Below, in pieces: positions 23,560-33,571 of a stretch of DNA of 64,000 bases. The stretch lies in assembly GCF_015690345.1 (NCBI RefSeq), contig NZ_JADPUN010000422.1, positions 95,353 to 159,352 of the forward strand. The letters run 5' to 3'. The position numbers and the translations under genes are program-made. This DNA is from Plantactinospora alkalitolerans. Lineage in GTDB: Bacteria > Actinomycetota > Actinomycetes > Mycobacteriales > Micromonosporaceae. The notes beneath the pieces are model-generated. The model saw only the letters and a program-made list of their open reading frames with translations. It ran no database searches and was not told the origin of the DNA. Position 1 is the first letter of the stretch. Each line of letters opens with the position of its first letter.

Positions 23560-26500
23560 GTGGCCTACGACGTCGGCACCGCCGTCATCCACGTCAACGT
23601 CGCCTTCGAAGGCATCGAGCAACAGCTACGCAACCTCGCCGAGAAGATCGGCAAGGACCTCAACGCCAAGGTCTCCGACGGCCTGAACGAGGGCGTCAGC
23701 GACGGCCTGGACAGGGCGACCCAGAGGGCGGGCCAGGCCGCGAAGCGCGGCGGCGCCCGAGTTGGCAAGGACGTCGGCGACGGGGTGGCGAAAGGGGTCG
23801 CCAACGGGGTGGCGAAGGGCATCGTCGACGGCGTCCGGGGAGGGCTTGACGATGCCCTGAACGACGGCGAACGAGCTTGGCGGACCTGGGAGAACAACCT
23901 CGCTCACACCATCAGTGGCGCCTACGCCCTGCGGGTGCGTCAGGCAGCTGAGCGAGTGTTTCGGGATATGCCGACATTTCAGCAGGGTGTCGACATCGGG
24001 CCGGGGACCGAGCAGCTGCGCGCGGTACGGAACCAGATCTTGGAGCTGGTCAACGGTAGTCCCGATTTCTTGATCTCCGAGGAAGGGCTGGCCCGACTTA
24101 AGGAGCTTCGGTCCGAGCTGGCCAAGCTGTCGAAGGACGCGGAGGCGCCTCGTCAGATCCGCGTCGATGCCGAGACCGGGCTCCGTACCATCGACGGCCT
24201 ATTCCGAGCCATCGAGACGCGGTCGGAGGAATCCGTCCGGATTCAGGCCGAGCGCGAGAAGGAACTGCGGGTTGCCGCCGCGAGGAAGACCGCCGAGGCG
24301 GCACGAAAGGTCTACGACGACTGGCAGCGGGGCGCCAACAAGGCCGTACTCGACCTTGAACGGGAGCGGCAGCGGGCAATCGAGCTGCAACTTCAGCGCG
24401 AGGAGAAACTGCGGATCGCCGGAGCGACCAAGGCCGCCCGCGAAGCTCAGAAGATCTACGAGGACTACGAGCGGGCGGTTGCCAGGGCGGCGGCCGACGC
24501 GACGAAGGAGCGCGAGCGGGCGGCCAAGGCGGCTTTTGACCGGCAGCAGCAGACGGCGGTCGCCGTCGTCAAATTCTTCGACAAAATCAACCAGGACGCC
24601 GCCCGCGAGGCGGAGCGCCTCGCGGCACGGTCCGCCAAGGCAACCGAGGATGCCTTCAACTCCACCTTGGCTGGCCGGATCCGGAAGGTGTTCACCGACG
24701 CCTACCGGCAGATTCCTGACCTGGACGTCGATGCGAACACGGAGCCGGCGGCCCGGGCTCTTCTCGACCTGCGGAGGCAGATCGAGACTCTGAGCGGCGC
24801 CCGTGTCGGCGTCGACCTGTCGGCGCGGGAGGCGCTGGCCCAGATCGCGGTGTTGAAGGAACAGCTTCGCGAGCTGGCGGCGACGAGTCCGACGATCGAG
24901 GTTCGGGCCGCGGCTGTCGGGGCTTACAACGAGCTGGTTCGTGTCGAACGCCTCGCCAAGGATCTCGACGGTCGCAACGTCCGCATCGACGTTTTCGCCG
25001 ACGGCCGCTCGGCGACCTCGGCGTTGGCCGGTGTCGCTGCGAACGCCGAGGTGACGCTGCACCGCCTGGGCGCCCTGATCGTGACGTCGTCGTCGCTCGG
25101 TACGGCGATCGTTCCGGCGGCGGCGGCAGCGGCGGGCGCGATCGGGACCATCGGCACGGCCGCGGTCGCGGCGGCGGCCGGTATCGGTGTCCTCATCCTC
25201 GGCTTCTCCGGTATCGGCGATGCCCTCAAGGCGATGGACGCCCACGCGAAGGATCTCGACAAGTCGCAGGCCAGCTTGGCTCGTTCGGCCGGACAGGTGG
25301 CGAGCGCGACTGACGCGGTCCGTTCGGCGGAGCGGGGGCTGGCGAACACCCGTGCCAGCAACGCGTCGGCTTTCCGGCGGGCCGCCCAGGCGGTCGAGGA
25401 CGCGGAGCGGGGCATCGCACGGGCGCAGGAGCAGGCCCGCCAGGCCACATTGGACTTGATCAGAGCGCGGGAAGAGGAGCGGCGCGCCAACCAGGATCTC
25501 GCCTTTGATCTTGAAGGTACGTCGATCGCGCAGCGGCAGGCGGCGCTCGACCAGGCCGAGGCGAAACGCGATCTTGACCGGATCCTGGCGAACCCACGGG
25601 CGACAGAGGAGCAGAAGGAAGCCGCCCGGATCGCCTACGACGAAATCTCCCTGCGGGTACGGGAGTTGGCGGTCCAGCACCAGCGGCTGACCGCCGAGCA
25701 ACGCACCGCGAACAAGAACGGGATTGAGGGATCGGACCGGGTCGTGGCCGCGAAACGCCGCGAGCGCGACGCCGTCCAGGGTGTCCAGGACGCCCAGCGC
25801 CGCCTCGCCGAAGCGGTGATAGCCCAGGCCGACCAGCAGCGGCAGGCGGTCTTCGCCGTGGCCCAGGCCCAGCAGACCCTGGCGTCGGCTCAACGCCAGC
25901 TGCAGCAGGCGACAAGCAGCCAGAACCTCGCTGGCCTGGAAACCCTGGACACGCTGAAGGAGCGGATGGAGGCGCTTTCGCCGGCCGGCCGGACCTTCGT
26001 AGCCTTCCTGTACTCGCTCAAGAAGCCGATTCAGGAGCTTCGGGCGGCGGCCCAGGAAGGGCTGCTGCCCGGCGTGCAGCGGGCTATCGAAACGGTGCTG
26101 CCGTATCTGCCGGGCTTCAGCAAGTGGGTCGGCAAGGTGGCAACGGCCACTGGCCTGTTGTTCGAGAAGACGGCCGACCTGCTCACGAATGACGAGTCGT
26201 GGCAGAGGTTCTGGGGCTACGTCGGCAAAGAGACCATTCCGATGCTGTTCACGCTGTGGGAAATCGGCTCGAATCTGGCGACCGCGATGATCAACCTGTT
26301 CATGGCGTTCACCCCATTCAACGAACCCGTCGGCGGTGGCCTGGTCGAAATGACGAAGCGGTTCGCCGAGTGGTCAAAAACCCTGGACACCAATACCGGA
26401 TTCCAGAAGTTCCTGGAATACGTGCGTGAGAATGGTCCGCGGGTCATCGAATTCTTGGGGCGGGCCGCGGTCCTGCTTGGTCGGTTCGTCGCCGCGGCGG

Positions 26501-28287
26501 CGCCTATCGGCGTGATCGTTATCGAGGTGCTGACGAAGCTCTTCGAGTGGATCAACAAGATCCCGGTCGACGTGCTGACGATCCTGATCGCCACCATCGC
26601 CGGTGTGGCCGCCGCGATCGGCCTGTTCGCTGCCGCCACGGCCATCGCGACAGCAAGCACGGCCGCCCTGGTCATCGCCGGCATCGGCGCCCTCGTGGCC
26701 GCCCTGCTTGTCCTCTGGAACACCGTCGAGCCGGTACGTACCGCGGTGACGACCGTGTTCGACGCCATCGGCTCGGTGGTGTCCTGGGTGTACGAAAACC
26801 GGATCCGTCCGGCCCTGGATGGCATCGGATGGCTGATCGAAGAACGGGTCGCCCCGTTGTTCTCGTGGCTCTACCACAACATCATCGACCCGATCTGGGA
26901 CGGGATTTCCCTGGCGTTCAAAATCGGGTTCTCCGTGATCCAGGTCGCCTTCGGGCTTTTCCAGATCTGGGTAAAGATAGCCGGCCTGGTGTGGGCGGGG
27001 CTCTACAAGATCTACATCAAGCCAATTTGGGATCTTGTTCGGCCGGTCTTCATGGCGTTCGCCGGAATCTGGTTCTCGCACATTCTGCCGGCCGTCAGGT
27101 CGGGCGTAAGCGCGGTAGGCAAGGCGTGGTCGGAATTGGTCGAACTGTCGAAAACGCCGATCCGCTTCATTGTGGAAACGATTTTGAACAATGGCCTACT
27201 GAAGGGCTACAACACGATCGCGAAAGCGTTCAAGGTGAAGCCCGACAACGTCCACATCGACCTGAAGGGCTTCGCCCGGGGTGGCGCGATCGGCGGCTGG
27301 GGCACCGGAACCTCCGACGACAACATCATCCGGGCCTCCCGCGGCGAGCACATGTGGACGGCGAGGGAGGTCCGGGCGGCCGGCGGTCACCAGCGGGTGC
27401 ATCAGCTGCGGCAGGCGGTCCTCGACGGGACGCTCCCGGCGTTCCGTGACGGCGGGCCGATCGGCGACGGTATCGGTGACCTGTTCAACCGGTTGAAGAA
27501 GAAGGCCGGAGATGTCTGGGAGGGCGTCACCGACTTCCTGTCCGATCCGGCGGGAACGCTACGGAAACTGACCGACAAGCTGATCAAGCTGGTTCCTGGC
27601 GACTTCGCCGACTCCGACTTCGGCCGGGCTGCCCTCGGGGTTCCGCGCTCGATCGCCGAAGCCGCGATCGACAAGGTGAAGAACCTGTTCTCCGGCGAGG
27701 ACGGCGGACCGGTGTCCGGCGGCGGGATCGGCTCCGCGCAGATGATGCGGCTCCTGCGGGCCCAGTTCCCGGGCCTGTCTCTCTACAGCGGGTACCGACC
27801 GGGCGCCGTCACCTCGTCGGGCAACCGGTCGTGGCACTCGGTGAACCGGGCTGTCGACGTTCCGCCACGGCGGGACGTTTTCAGCTGGATCCACGACAAC
27901 TTCTTCAAGGTCACGAAGGAGTTGATCTGGGGCGGCGACCCGTCGCGCAACATCCAGAACGGCCGCTACCACCGGTTCAGCGACAGCCTGTTGCGGGCGC
28001 ACGGTCCGTACAAGGGTGTGGCTGGGTCGTCACCGCACGTCCACTGGGCGTACGACTCCGGCGGCATGTTGCCGACCGGCGTGTCCACGGTGGTCAACAA
28101 CACCGGACGGCCCGAGGCGGTGCTGAGCCCGAGTCAGTGGAACATGATGGCGGCGCTGGCGCGCAACGCGCACGCCGAGCCGCGGCAGAACGTCTTCCAC
28201 TTCCAGCAGGCCACTCTCGATCTCGGACGGTTGCGTGCGATCGAGGACCGGCAGAACGCGCAGGCCCGGGTTGGACGACCGGGGTAG
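23560..28287 (+). CDS. Tape measure protein with C-terminal peptidase-like domain
   Basis: A 1575-residue protein, the longest here, which sets tail length. Long coiled-coil blocks (about 90-450 and 560-800), hydrophobic segments (about 500-550 and 990-1055: VLTILIATIAGVAAAIGLFAAAT), then Trp-rich repeats. Residues about 1400-1500 form a D-Ala-D-Ala-peptidase-like (M15) domain: SGYRPGAV, WHSVNRAVDVPP and SPHVHWAYD supply the His/Asp/His pattern. The domain could open host peptidoglycan at entry. GTG start after AGGAGGGAG. Confidence 0.88.
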   Translation: MAYDVGTAVIHVNVAFEGIEQQLRNLAEKIGKDLNAKVSDGLNEGVSDGLDRATQRAGQAAKRGGARVGKDVGDGVAKGVANGVAKGIVDGVRGGLDDALNDGERAWRTWENNLAHTISGAYALRVRQAAERVFRDMPTFQQGVDIGPGTEQLRAVRNQILELVNGSPDFLISEEGLARLKELRSELAKLSKDAEAPRQIRVDAETGLRTIDGLFRAIETRSEESVRIQAEREKELRVAAARKTAEAARKVYDDWQRGANKAVLDLERERQRAIELQLQREEKLRIAGATKAAREAQKIYEDYERAVARAAADATKERERAAKAAFDRQQQTAVAVVKFFDKINQDAAREAERLAARSAKATEDAFNSTLAGRIRKVFTDAYRQIPDLDVDANTEPAARALLDLRRQIETLSGARVGVDLSAREALAQIAVLKEQLRELAATSPTIEVRAAAVGAYNELVRVERLAKDLDGRNVRIDVFADGRSATSALAGVAANAEVTLHRLGALIVTSSSLGTAIVPAAAAAAGAIGTIGTAAVAAAAGIGVLILGFSGIGDALKAMDAHAKDLDKSQASLARSAGQVASATDAVRSAERGLANTRASNASAFRRAAQAVEDAERGIARAQEQARQATLDLIRAREEERRANQDLAFDLEGTSIAQRQAALDQAEAKRDLDRILANPRATEEQKEAARIAYDEISLRVRELAVQHQRLTAEQRTANKNGIEGSDRVVAAKRRERDAVQGVQDAQRRLAEAVIAQADQQRQAVFAVAQAQQTLASAQRQLQQATSSQNLAGLETLDTLKERMEALSPAGRTFVAFLYSLKKPIQELRAAAQEGLLPGVQRAIETVLPYLPGFSKWVGKVATATGLLFEKTADLLTNDESWQRFWGYVGKETIPMLFTLWEIGSNLATAMINLFMAFTPFNEPVGGGLVEMTKRFAEWSKTLDTNTGFQKFLEYVRENGPRVIEFLGRAAVLLGRFVAAAAPIGVIVIEVLTKLFEWINKIPVDVLTILIATIAGVAAAIGLFAAATAIATASTAALVIAGIGALVAALLVLWNTVEPVRTAVTTVFDAIGSVVSWVYENRIRPALDGIGWLIEERVAPLFSWLYHNIIDPIWDGISLAFKIGFSVIQVAFGLFQIWVKIAGLVWAGLYKIYIKPIWDLVRPVFMAFAGIWFSHILPAVRSGVSAVGKAWSELVELSKTPIRFIVETILNNGLLKGYNTIAKAFKVKPDNVHIDLKGFARGGAIGGWGTGTSDDNIIRASRGEHMWTAREVRAAGGHQRVHQLRQAVLDGTLPAFRDGGPIGDGIGDLFNRLKKKAGDVWEGVTDFLSDPAGTLRKLTDKLIKLVPGDFADSDFGRAALGVPRSIAEAAIDKVKNLFSGEDGGPVSGGGIGSAQMMRLLRAQFPGLSLYSGYRPGAVTSSGNRSWHSVNRAVDVPPRRDVFSWIHDNFFKVTKELIWGGDPSRNIQNGRYHRFSDSLLRAHGPYKGVAGSSPHVHWAYDSGGMLPTGVSTVVNNTGRPEAVLSPSQWNMMAALARNAHAEPRQNVFHFQQATLDLGRLRAIEDRQNAQARVGRPG

Positions 28288-28313
28288 CGCACAGCGGCGG
28301 GCGGGGGTGAGCG

Positions 28314-29246
28314 ATGCCTCTGTCTATTGGTGTCATCCCCCCGCCCCCGCCACCTCCGGCGCCGCAGATCGACGTTGTCCGGGCCAACTGGGTTGCCCCC
28401 GACGGCACCGCCTGGGAGCTGATGGGCCCGCACGAGCAGTTCGGCTGGCTCACCACGCCCGGTATCGCCGGCTGGGGGGCGGCGCCGATCACCATTGTCA
28501 CCGATCCGCTGGCGCGCGGCGGTGTCGAGGTGCGGCACATCCGTACGGAGCCGCGCCGGATCACGTGGCCGCTGAACGTCTACGGGGCCACACACACGCA
28601 GTTCCTGGCCAGGTACCGGAACCTGATGCGGGCGTTCACGCAGACGTCCCGGTTCCGGCGGCCCGGGGTGCTGACGGTGCGCCGCCCGACCGGCCAGGCA
28701 AGATCGATCGAGGGGTACTACGAGGACGGGTTCGGTGGCGAGGGCGGGGAGAACGCCTGGCACGCGAACCCGGTGCTGACGCTCTTCTGCCCGGATGGCT
28801 ACTGGCGGGACACCGTCGTCGAGCGGGTCACCCGGGCGTACGGCAGTGAGACCGCGACGCCGTACCTGGACCCGTACATCACGGTGTCGTCAAGCCAGGT
28901 CCTCGGCCAGACGACGATCACGAACTCCGGCGATGTCGACACCTGGCCGGTGTGGACGATCACCGGCCCGACCACGGCCGTCACCGCGACCAGCAACACC
29001 CTCGACGCGAGCTGGACGATCACGTTCAATCTCGACGCCGGCGAAACCATCACCGTCGACACCGGCTCGGTCCGGCCGACGATCCGGGGCCCGGCGGGCG
29101 AGAACCTGTCCGGGGCGCTCGACTGGCCCGACGCGGTGCTGTGGCCGCTGGTGCCCGGCGCCAACGACGTCGGCCTGCTGATGGAGGGCGCCGGCGAGGG
29201 GTCCGTGATCGAGCTGGCGTTCTACCGCCGGTACGAGACGGCCTGA
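28314..29246 (+). CDS. Distal tail protein
   Basis: A 310-residue protein directly after the tape measure. Pro-rich start, WVAPDGTAWELMGP, RTEPRRITWPLNVYG and a C-terminal galectin-like beta region (TITNSGDVDTWPVWTITGP) are typical of siphovirus Dit proteins, which make the hub joining tube and tip. GGGGGTGAGCG upstream of the ATG. Confidence 0.8.
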   Translation: MPLSIGVIPPPPPPPAPQIDVVRANWVAPDGTAWELMGPHEQFGWLTTPGIAGWGAAPITIVTDPLARGGVEVRHIRTEPRRITWPLNVYGATHTQFLARYRNLMRAFTQTSRFRRPGVLTVRRPTGQARSIEGYYEDGFGGEGGENAWHANPVLTLFCPDGYWRDTVVERVTRAYGSETATPYLDPYITVSSSQVLGQTTITNSGDVDTWPVWTITGPTTAVTATSNTLDASWTITFNLDAGETITVDTGSVRPTIRGPAGENLSGALDWPDAVLWPLVPGANDVGLLMEGAGEGSVIELAFYRRYETA

Positions 29247-29247
29247 C

Positions 29248-30411
29248 GTGGCGATCACCGTGCTAGTCACCGACGCGAACCTCGCCGTCGTCGGCGACCC
29301 CATCGTCTGTTGGATGTCCGTCGACTGCACCGCCCGGTTCAACGCCGTCGGGTCCGGTGTCCTGACCGTGCCCGCCTATCCGTGGATCCGGGAACAGATC
29401 CAGGCCAGCCACCGGGTTGTCGTCATCCGCGACCGGCGGATCTTCCTCGCCGGCCCGATCGAGCAGACGACGGTGGAGCAGTCCGACGACGGCGAGAACT
29501 CCGGAATCGGCACGTTGACCGTCGACTTCGCCGACGACCTGGCGTGGGTCGCCGCCCGGATCACCTTTCCGAACCCAGCGCAGGAACCCGACGACTGGCT
29601 GGTGGACGACTGGACAGCGACCTCCGTCAACGCCGAGCAGATCCTGCACAACCTCGTCAACCTCAACGCCGGCCCGGGTGCCCTCGCGGCGCGCCGGGTG
29701 CCGGCGCTGACCCTCGGCGACCTGCAAGGCATCGGCAACACGATCACGATGACGACCCGGCTGGAGCCGCTGGTCGAGGTGCTGCGCCGGGTCGCGTCCA
29801 ACGGCGGCGGCCTCGGCTTCCGCACCCGCCAGGTCGGCAACACGATCGAGTTCCAGACCTACCAGCCGCAGGACCTGTCGGGCGAGGTCCGGTTCGGGTT
29901 CGGCCTCGGCAACCTTCGCCACCTCGCCTACGAACGGTCGGCGCCGACCGCGACGACGGTCCTCGTCGGCGGCCAGGGCGAGGGGACCGCCCGGTTCGTC
30001 ACCTCCCGCACCAACACGATCGGCGAAACCGTCTGGGGGCGGACCGAAAAGCTCGTCGCCCGCTCCGGCGACGACGCGATCGGCGAGCTCGAACAGGCCG
30101 GCGACGAAGCCCTGGTGGAGGAGGCGGAAACGGTCCGCCTGCAGTCGTCGGCGTGGGACACCGACACGCAGCGGTACCCCGACGACTACGACCTCGGCGC
30201 CCGGGTCTCGATCCAGGTCGGCCCCGGCGAAGAGGTCTCCGACCTTGTCCGCCTCGTGCATCTGCAGGCGTGGGCGACCGCCGGGGAGCTCGTCTCGGCC
30301 ATGGTCGGCTCCCAGGAGGCGTCGAACGATCCGCAGTGGGTGCAGCGGATGCGGGCCCTCGACCGCCGCCTCGGCCACCTCGAACGCATCACCGCGCCGA
30401 CGAGCGCGTGA
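29248..30411 (+). CDS. Gp37-like tail tip protein
   Basis: A 387-residue protein of the ReqiPepy6 Gp37-like family: VTDANLAVVGDPIVCWMSVDCTARFN, HRVVVIRDRRIFLAGPIEQ, VLVGGQGEGTARFV and the C-terminal WDTDTQRYPDDYDLGARVSIQV. It is the probable baseplate hub partner of the distal tail protein and ends in a helix (RMRALDRRLGHLE). GTG start one base after the previous stop. Confidence 0.8.
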   Translation: MAITVLVTDANLAVVGDPIVCWMSVDCTARFNAVGSGVLTVPAYPWIREQIQASHRVVVIRDRRIFLAGPIEQTTVEQSDDGENSGIGTLTVDFADDLAWVAARITFPNPAQEPDDWLVDDWTATSVNAEQILHNLVNLNAGPGALAARRVPALTLGDLQGIGNTITMTTRLEPLVEVLRRVASNGGGLGFRTRQVGNTIEFQTYQPQDLSGEVRFGFGLGNLRHLAYERSAPTATTVLVGGQGEGTARFVTSRTNTIGETVWGRTEKLVARSGDDAIGELEQAGDEALVEEAETVRLQSSAWDTDTQRYPDDYDLGARVSIQVGPGEEVSDLVRLVHLQAWATAGELVSAMVGSQEASNDPQWVQRMRALDRRLGHLERITAPTSA

Positions 30412-30421
30412 AAGGAGACCG

Positions 30422-31351
30422 GTGGCCAGCAACTCCTATCCGAGGCCCGACTACAACGGCGGCGAGGTTACCGAGCTGCTGTACGAGCGGCTGGTCGGCC
30501 CGCAGGCCGTCGACGGTGTCATCGGGCACCCCGGCGATCCGGCGGCCGTGTTCGCCGACGGGTCCGGCACCCGCACGGTGAAGGTCCGGGCCGACAAGCG
30601 GGCCCTGCTGCGCGGGTTCGCCTACGAGTCCGGCTCCTCCGACATTCCGATCGAGTTGCCGGCGAACACGTCCGGCACCACCCGCGTCGACCTGATCGTG
30701 CTCCGCCTGACCCGCTCGACGTGGCGGATCCAGGAGGCGTACGTGCAGGGCACCCCGGGCGCCGGCGCGCCGAACGGTACGTACAACACCGGCGACACCG
30801 GTGTGTACGACCTGCCGCTGGCGGAGGTCACGGTCGCCCACAACGCGACAACGCTCGCGGCCTCGACGGTGACACCGGTCGCCTGGACCGTCGGGGTCGA
30901 CGGCCAGATCCGCTGCACGTCCACGACGATGCCGCCGCACGAGGTTGGCCGCCGGGTGTGGCAGACCGACACCGCCCGGGGTCTGATCTCGTCGGGCAGT
31001 TCGTGGCTGGTGTACGCGGAGGAGACCGGCGAGTCGACGATGTCGCTCGCTTCCGGTTTCACCGCCAGCAACAACCACATCAAGCGCCGCAACGGCTGGG
31101 TGCTGTGCGAGCTGACGGTGCGGCGCACGGCGGCGATCATCCCGGCGAACACGAACGTGCAGGTGGCGACCGTCCCGGCGGGCTACCGGCCGCCGTTCCT
31201 GATCCAGACCAACGGCGTGGTGCCCTCCGGTAACCAGGTGGTCGCTTTCACGATCTCGACCGCCGGCGCCGTGGTCATCAACTCGGGTCCGACCGGTATC
31301 AACGCCAACCGCAGCGCCATCATGGCCACCTTTTCCTGGCCTGTCGCATAG
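30422..31351 (+). CDS. Baseplate / fibre-type protein
   Basis: A 309-residue protein: PRPDYNGGEVTELLYERLV start, a jelly-roll-like middle (VDLIVLRLTRSTWRIQEAYVQGTPG, YDLPLAEVTVAHNATT), and a C-terminal beta domain (VLCELTVRRTAAIIPANTNVQVATVP). Similar to actinophage minor tail proteins after Gp37. GGAGAC precedes GTG 30422. Confidence 0.7.
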   Translation: MASNSYPRPDYNGGEVTELLYERLVGPQAVDGVIGHPGDPAAVFADGSGTRTVKVRADKRALLRGFAYESGSSDIPIELPANTSGTTRVDLIVLRLTRSTWRIQEAYVQGTPGAGAPNGTYNTGDTGVYDLPLAEVTVAHNATTLAASTVTPVAWTVGVDGQIRCTSTTMPPHEVGRRVWQTDTARGLISSGSSWLVYAEETGESTMSLASGFTASNNHIKRRNGWVLCELTVRRTAAIIPANTNVQVATVPAGYRPPFLIQTNGVVPSGNQVVAFTISTAGAVVINSGPTGINANRSAIMATFSWPVA

Positions 31352-31363
31352 AGGAGGACGGCC

Positions 31364-32035
31364 TTGGCACGTTACTGGTTCGGTGGCGGAATTCCGGACT
31401 TCACCCTGGCGATGGGGGACACCGTCACCGTCGGTGCGCTCAGCGGGCGTGTCTGCGTCGTCGTCAGCGCCACGGTCACCCTGTGGGACGCCGAGTCCGG
31501 CGGCGACCAGTACACCGACCTGCTCGACGAGGGCGGCGTCGCGACAACCTCGGTCGTCTCGGCTGACGGATCGGGAGAGCGGGCCCTCGGCCAGATCCCC
31601 CGCTTCCAGGGCCCCGACGCCGTCACCCAGATGTGGGCGCAGGCCGCCGAGGGCCCCCGCGCGCTGATCACGACTCCGGTCGTCGGCGGCACCGTCTCTC
31701 CCGACCAGCTGGAGGACTACCTGCCGCTGGAGGCATACACGGAGAAGGGTGCGCTGCTCGTCGCCACCGGCGCCGGGACGCCTGCCGTGCTGGAGCCGGG
31801 GCCGAACGGAAGCGTTCCGATCTACGACTCGGACGAGCCGAGCGGTATGCGGCCCGAACTCGTCGCCCTGTTCGGCAACATGCTGCGCTGGGACGGCACC
31901 ACCTACGTCCCGGCGCCGCTGAAAGCGGACACGTCGAAGCCGAGGATGTTCGTCGGCCCGGCCGACCCGGAGGGCGTCGCCGGCGTCGTGATGTCCACCG
32001 ATGACTGGGCCGACGTCTGGCTCGGCGGCTCCTGA
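31364..32035 (+). CDS. Minor tail protein with shared C-terminal module
   Basis: A 223-residue protein. It has an N-terminal beta domain (WFGGGIPDFTLAMGDTVTVGALSGRV) of a kind seen in upper baseplate proteins and a C-terminal module (ALFGN ... DDWADVW) about two thirds identical by eye to the protein at 2580-2981. TTG start with GAGGAGG upstream. Confidence 0.75.
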   Translation: MARYWFGGGIPDFTLAMGDTVTVGALSGRVCVVVSATVTLWDAESGGDQYTDLLDEGGVATTSVVSADGSGERALGQIPRFQGPDAVTQMWAQAAEGPRALITTPVVGGTVSPDQLEDYLPLEAYTEKGALLVATGAGTPAVLEPGPNGSVPIYDSDEPSGMRPELVALFGNMLRWDGTTYVPAPLKADTSKPRMFVGPADPEGVAGVVMSTDDWADVWLGGS

Positions 32036-32056
32036 CCGCAGCGGACAGGAGGAGCC

Positions 32057-32347
32057 ATGCCGCTGGTTGCCCACATGTCGCCGCCGGACCCACCGATTGG
32101 CGTCGTCTTCGACAAGCCCGCGTACAGCAGCCAGGAGCCGATCGGTTTCCGGGTCGCTGTCGGTGGCGGCGAACTCGTCGACGTGACGTTCCGCGGATCC
32201 GTGGTGCTGCCCAACGGGACCACCCGGACCTTCACCGGTACCACCCGGGTCGACGCCGCCGAGTACGGCCGCGTCGACGGCCCGGGCTACGCGGTCGCCC
32301 GCGACCCGGACGACAACGCCCGGTACATCGCGACCCCCGAACTCTGA
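32057..32347 (+). CDS. Small beta-rich virion-type protein
   Basis: A 96-residue protein (VVFDKPAYSSQEPIGFRVAVGGGE, VLPNGTTRTFTGTTRV) resembling one Ig-like domain. Located between minor tail and endolysin genes, so perhaps a small tail-tip or lysis accessory protein. Not recognised. AGGAGG upstream. Confidence 0.65.
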   Translation: MPLVAHMSPPDPPIGVVFDKPAYSSQEPIGFRVAVGGGELVDVTFRGSVVLPNGTTRTFTGTTRVDAAEYGRVDGPGYAVARDPDDNARYIATPEL

Positions 32348-32358
32348 GGAGGTCGAAC

Positions 32359-33246
32359 ATGGCCCGCCTGACCTGGCTCGCCGACGTCCTGCGTGGCGCC
32401 GGCCTGACCGTCCACGAGGTCGCCGGATGGCGAACCCGTGGCGCGAACTCGCTCAGCACCATCCGCGGCATCACCTGCCACGCCACCGCCGGATCCCGCA
32501 ACGCGACCGACGCCGGCGAAATCAACGTCCTGATCAACGGCTCGACGACCGCACCGCCGCCGATCGCGCAGCTGTACCTCTCGCGCACCGGCGCCTGGCA
32601 TGTCGTCGCGTCCGGCCGCTGCAACCACAACAAGACCGGCTGGGCAGGCCCGAACAAGGGCTACGGCAACAGCAACCTGCTCGGCATCGAGGCCGCCAAC
32701 GACAACCACGGCGAACCGTGGCCGGCCCGGCAGTACGAGTCGTACGTGCGTGGTGTCGCCGCGCTCGTCAAGCGGCTCGGGATTCCCGTCAGCCGGGTTG
32801 CCGGCCACAAGGAACACCAGCCGGCGGCCGGGCGGCCGGCCGGCGAACGGTCGACGAAGACCGATCCGACGTTCGACATGAACCGGTTCCGGCGGGATGT
32901 GGCCGCGGTACTGGCCGGAGATGACCAGGAGGAAGACGTGGACGACGCGACGATCAACAAGATCGCGGCCAGGGCCGGGCAGGCGACTGTCCGGCAGCTG
33001 ATGGGCCGCACCGGACCGACGGTGGAACAGGCGCTGCAGCCAATGCCCGCCAAGCTTGCCCAGATCCTGGCCAACCAGCAGGTCCTGCTCGGCAAGGACT
33101 GGGTCGACGAGGAGCAGATCGTCAACGGCGTGCTCGCCGGGCTCGGCTCGAAGGACCTCGACGAGGTGGCGACCGCGCTGAAGGCGGCGTTCGGCGACCG
33201 GGTCGACGAACTGGCGGCGAAGCTGACCGCTGACGCCGCCAGCTAA
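32359..33246 (+). CDS. Endolysin: N-acetylmuramoyl-L-alanine amidase
   Basis: A 295-residue protein. Residues about 25-175 form an Amidase_2 (PGRP-like) domain: ITCH41ATAG, NLLGIEAAND, GH150KEHQ and KTD169P supply the zinc ligands and catalytic residues that cut the amide between MurNAc and the peptide. The C-terminal 110 residues are helical (EDVDDATINKIAARAGQ, DLDEVATALKAAFGDRVDELAAKL) and may bind the wall. No signal peptide, so a holin is needed. GAGGAGG upstream. Confidence 0.88.
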   Translation: MARLTWLADVLRGAGLTVHEVAGWRTRGANSLSTIRGITCHATAGSRNATDAGEINVLINGSTTAPPPIAQLYLSRTGAWHVVASGRCNHNKTGWAGPNKGYGNSNLLGIEAANDNHGEPWPARQYESYVRGVAALVKRLGIPVSRVAGHKEHQPAAGRPAGERSTKTDPTFDMNRFRRDVAAVLAGDDQEEDVDDATINKIAARAGQATVRQLMGRTGPTVEQALQPMPAKLAQILANQQVLLGKDWVDEEQIVNGVLAGLGSKDLDEVATALKAAFGDRVDELAAKLTADAAS

Positions 33247-33274
33247 GTACAACCCTGGACGGAGGCGGCAGGCC

Positions 33275-33571
33275 GTGACCACCGCCAGGACGCGGCCGGA
33301 ACAGGTCCGCGATCTGATCATGATGTTGACCCTGCTGATCTGGATCGTCTACGCCGGCGCGGCCGTGACTCAGCTGTTCACCTCGGGGGCGAAGGTTTTG
33401 GATAGTTTGCCCCCGTTTTGGTTCTGGGGCATCCCGCTGGCCCCGTACAGCGCGTTGTACACACCCTGGCAGCGTGCCGCCTCGGGCGCGTCCGGGCCGC
33501 CGGCGCCGCCCGAGGCGGGCCCGCCGGTGATCGCGCCGAACCCGCCGCCCGAGCCGGAGGCGGCGCCGTGA
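33275..33571 (+). CDS. Holin-type membrane protein
   Basis: A 98-residue protein with one clear hydrophobic helix (about 12-36: LIMMLTLLIWIVYAGAAVTQLF), a second weaker segment (PPFWFWGIPLAPYSAL) and a Pro-rich cytoplasmic-type tail. Its place just after the endolysin suggests holin or lysis regulator. Which of the four small membrane genes is the true holin cannot be decided. Confidence 0.7.
   Translation: MTTARTRPEQVRDLIMMLTLLIWIVYAGAAVTQLFTSGAKVLDSLPPFWFWGIPLAPYSALYTPWQRAASGASGPPAPPEAGPPVIAPNPPPEPEAAP

Noticed and set aside
24199..25893. 564-codon minus-strand frame
   Set aside because: Antisense shadow of the tape measure protein; no protein-like motifs and no ribosome binding site.
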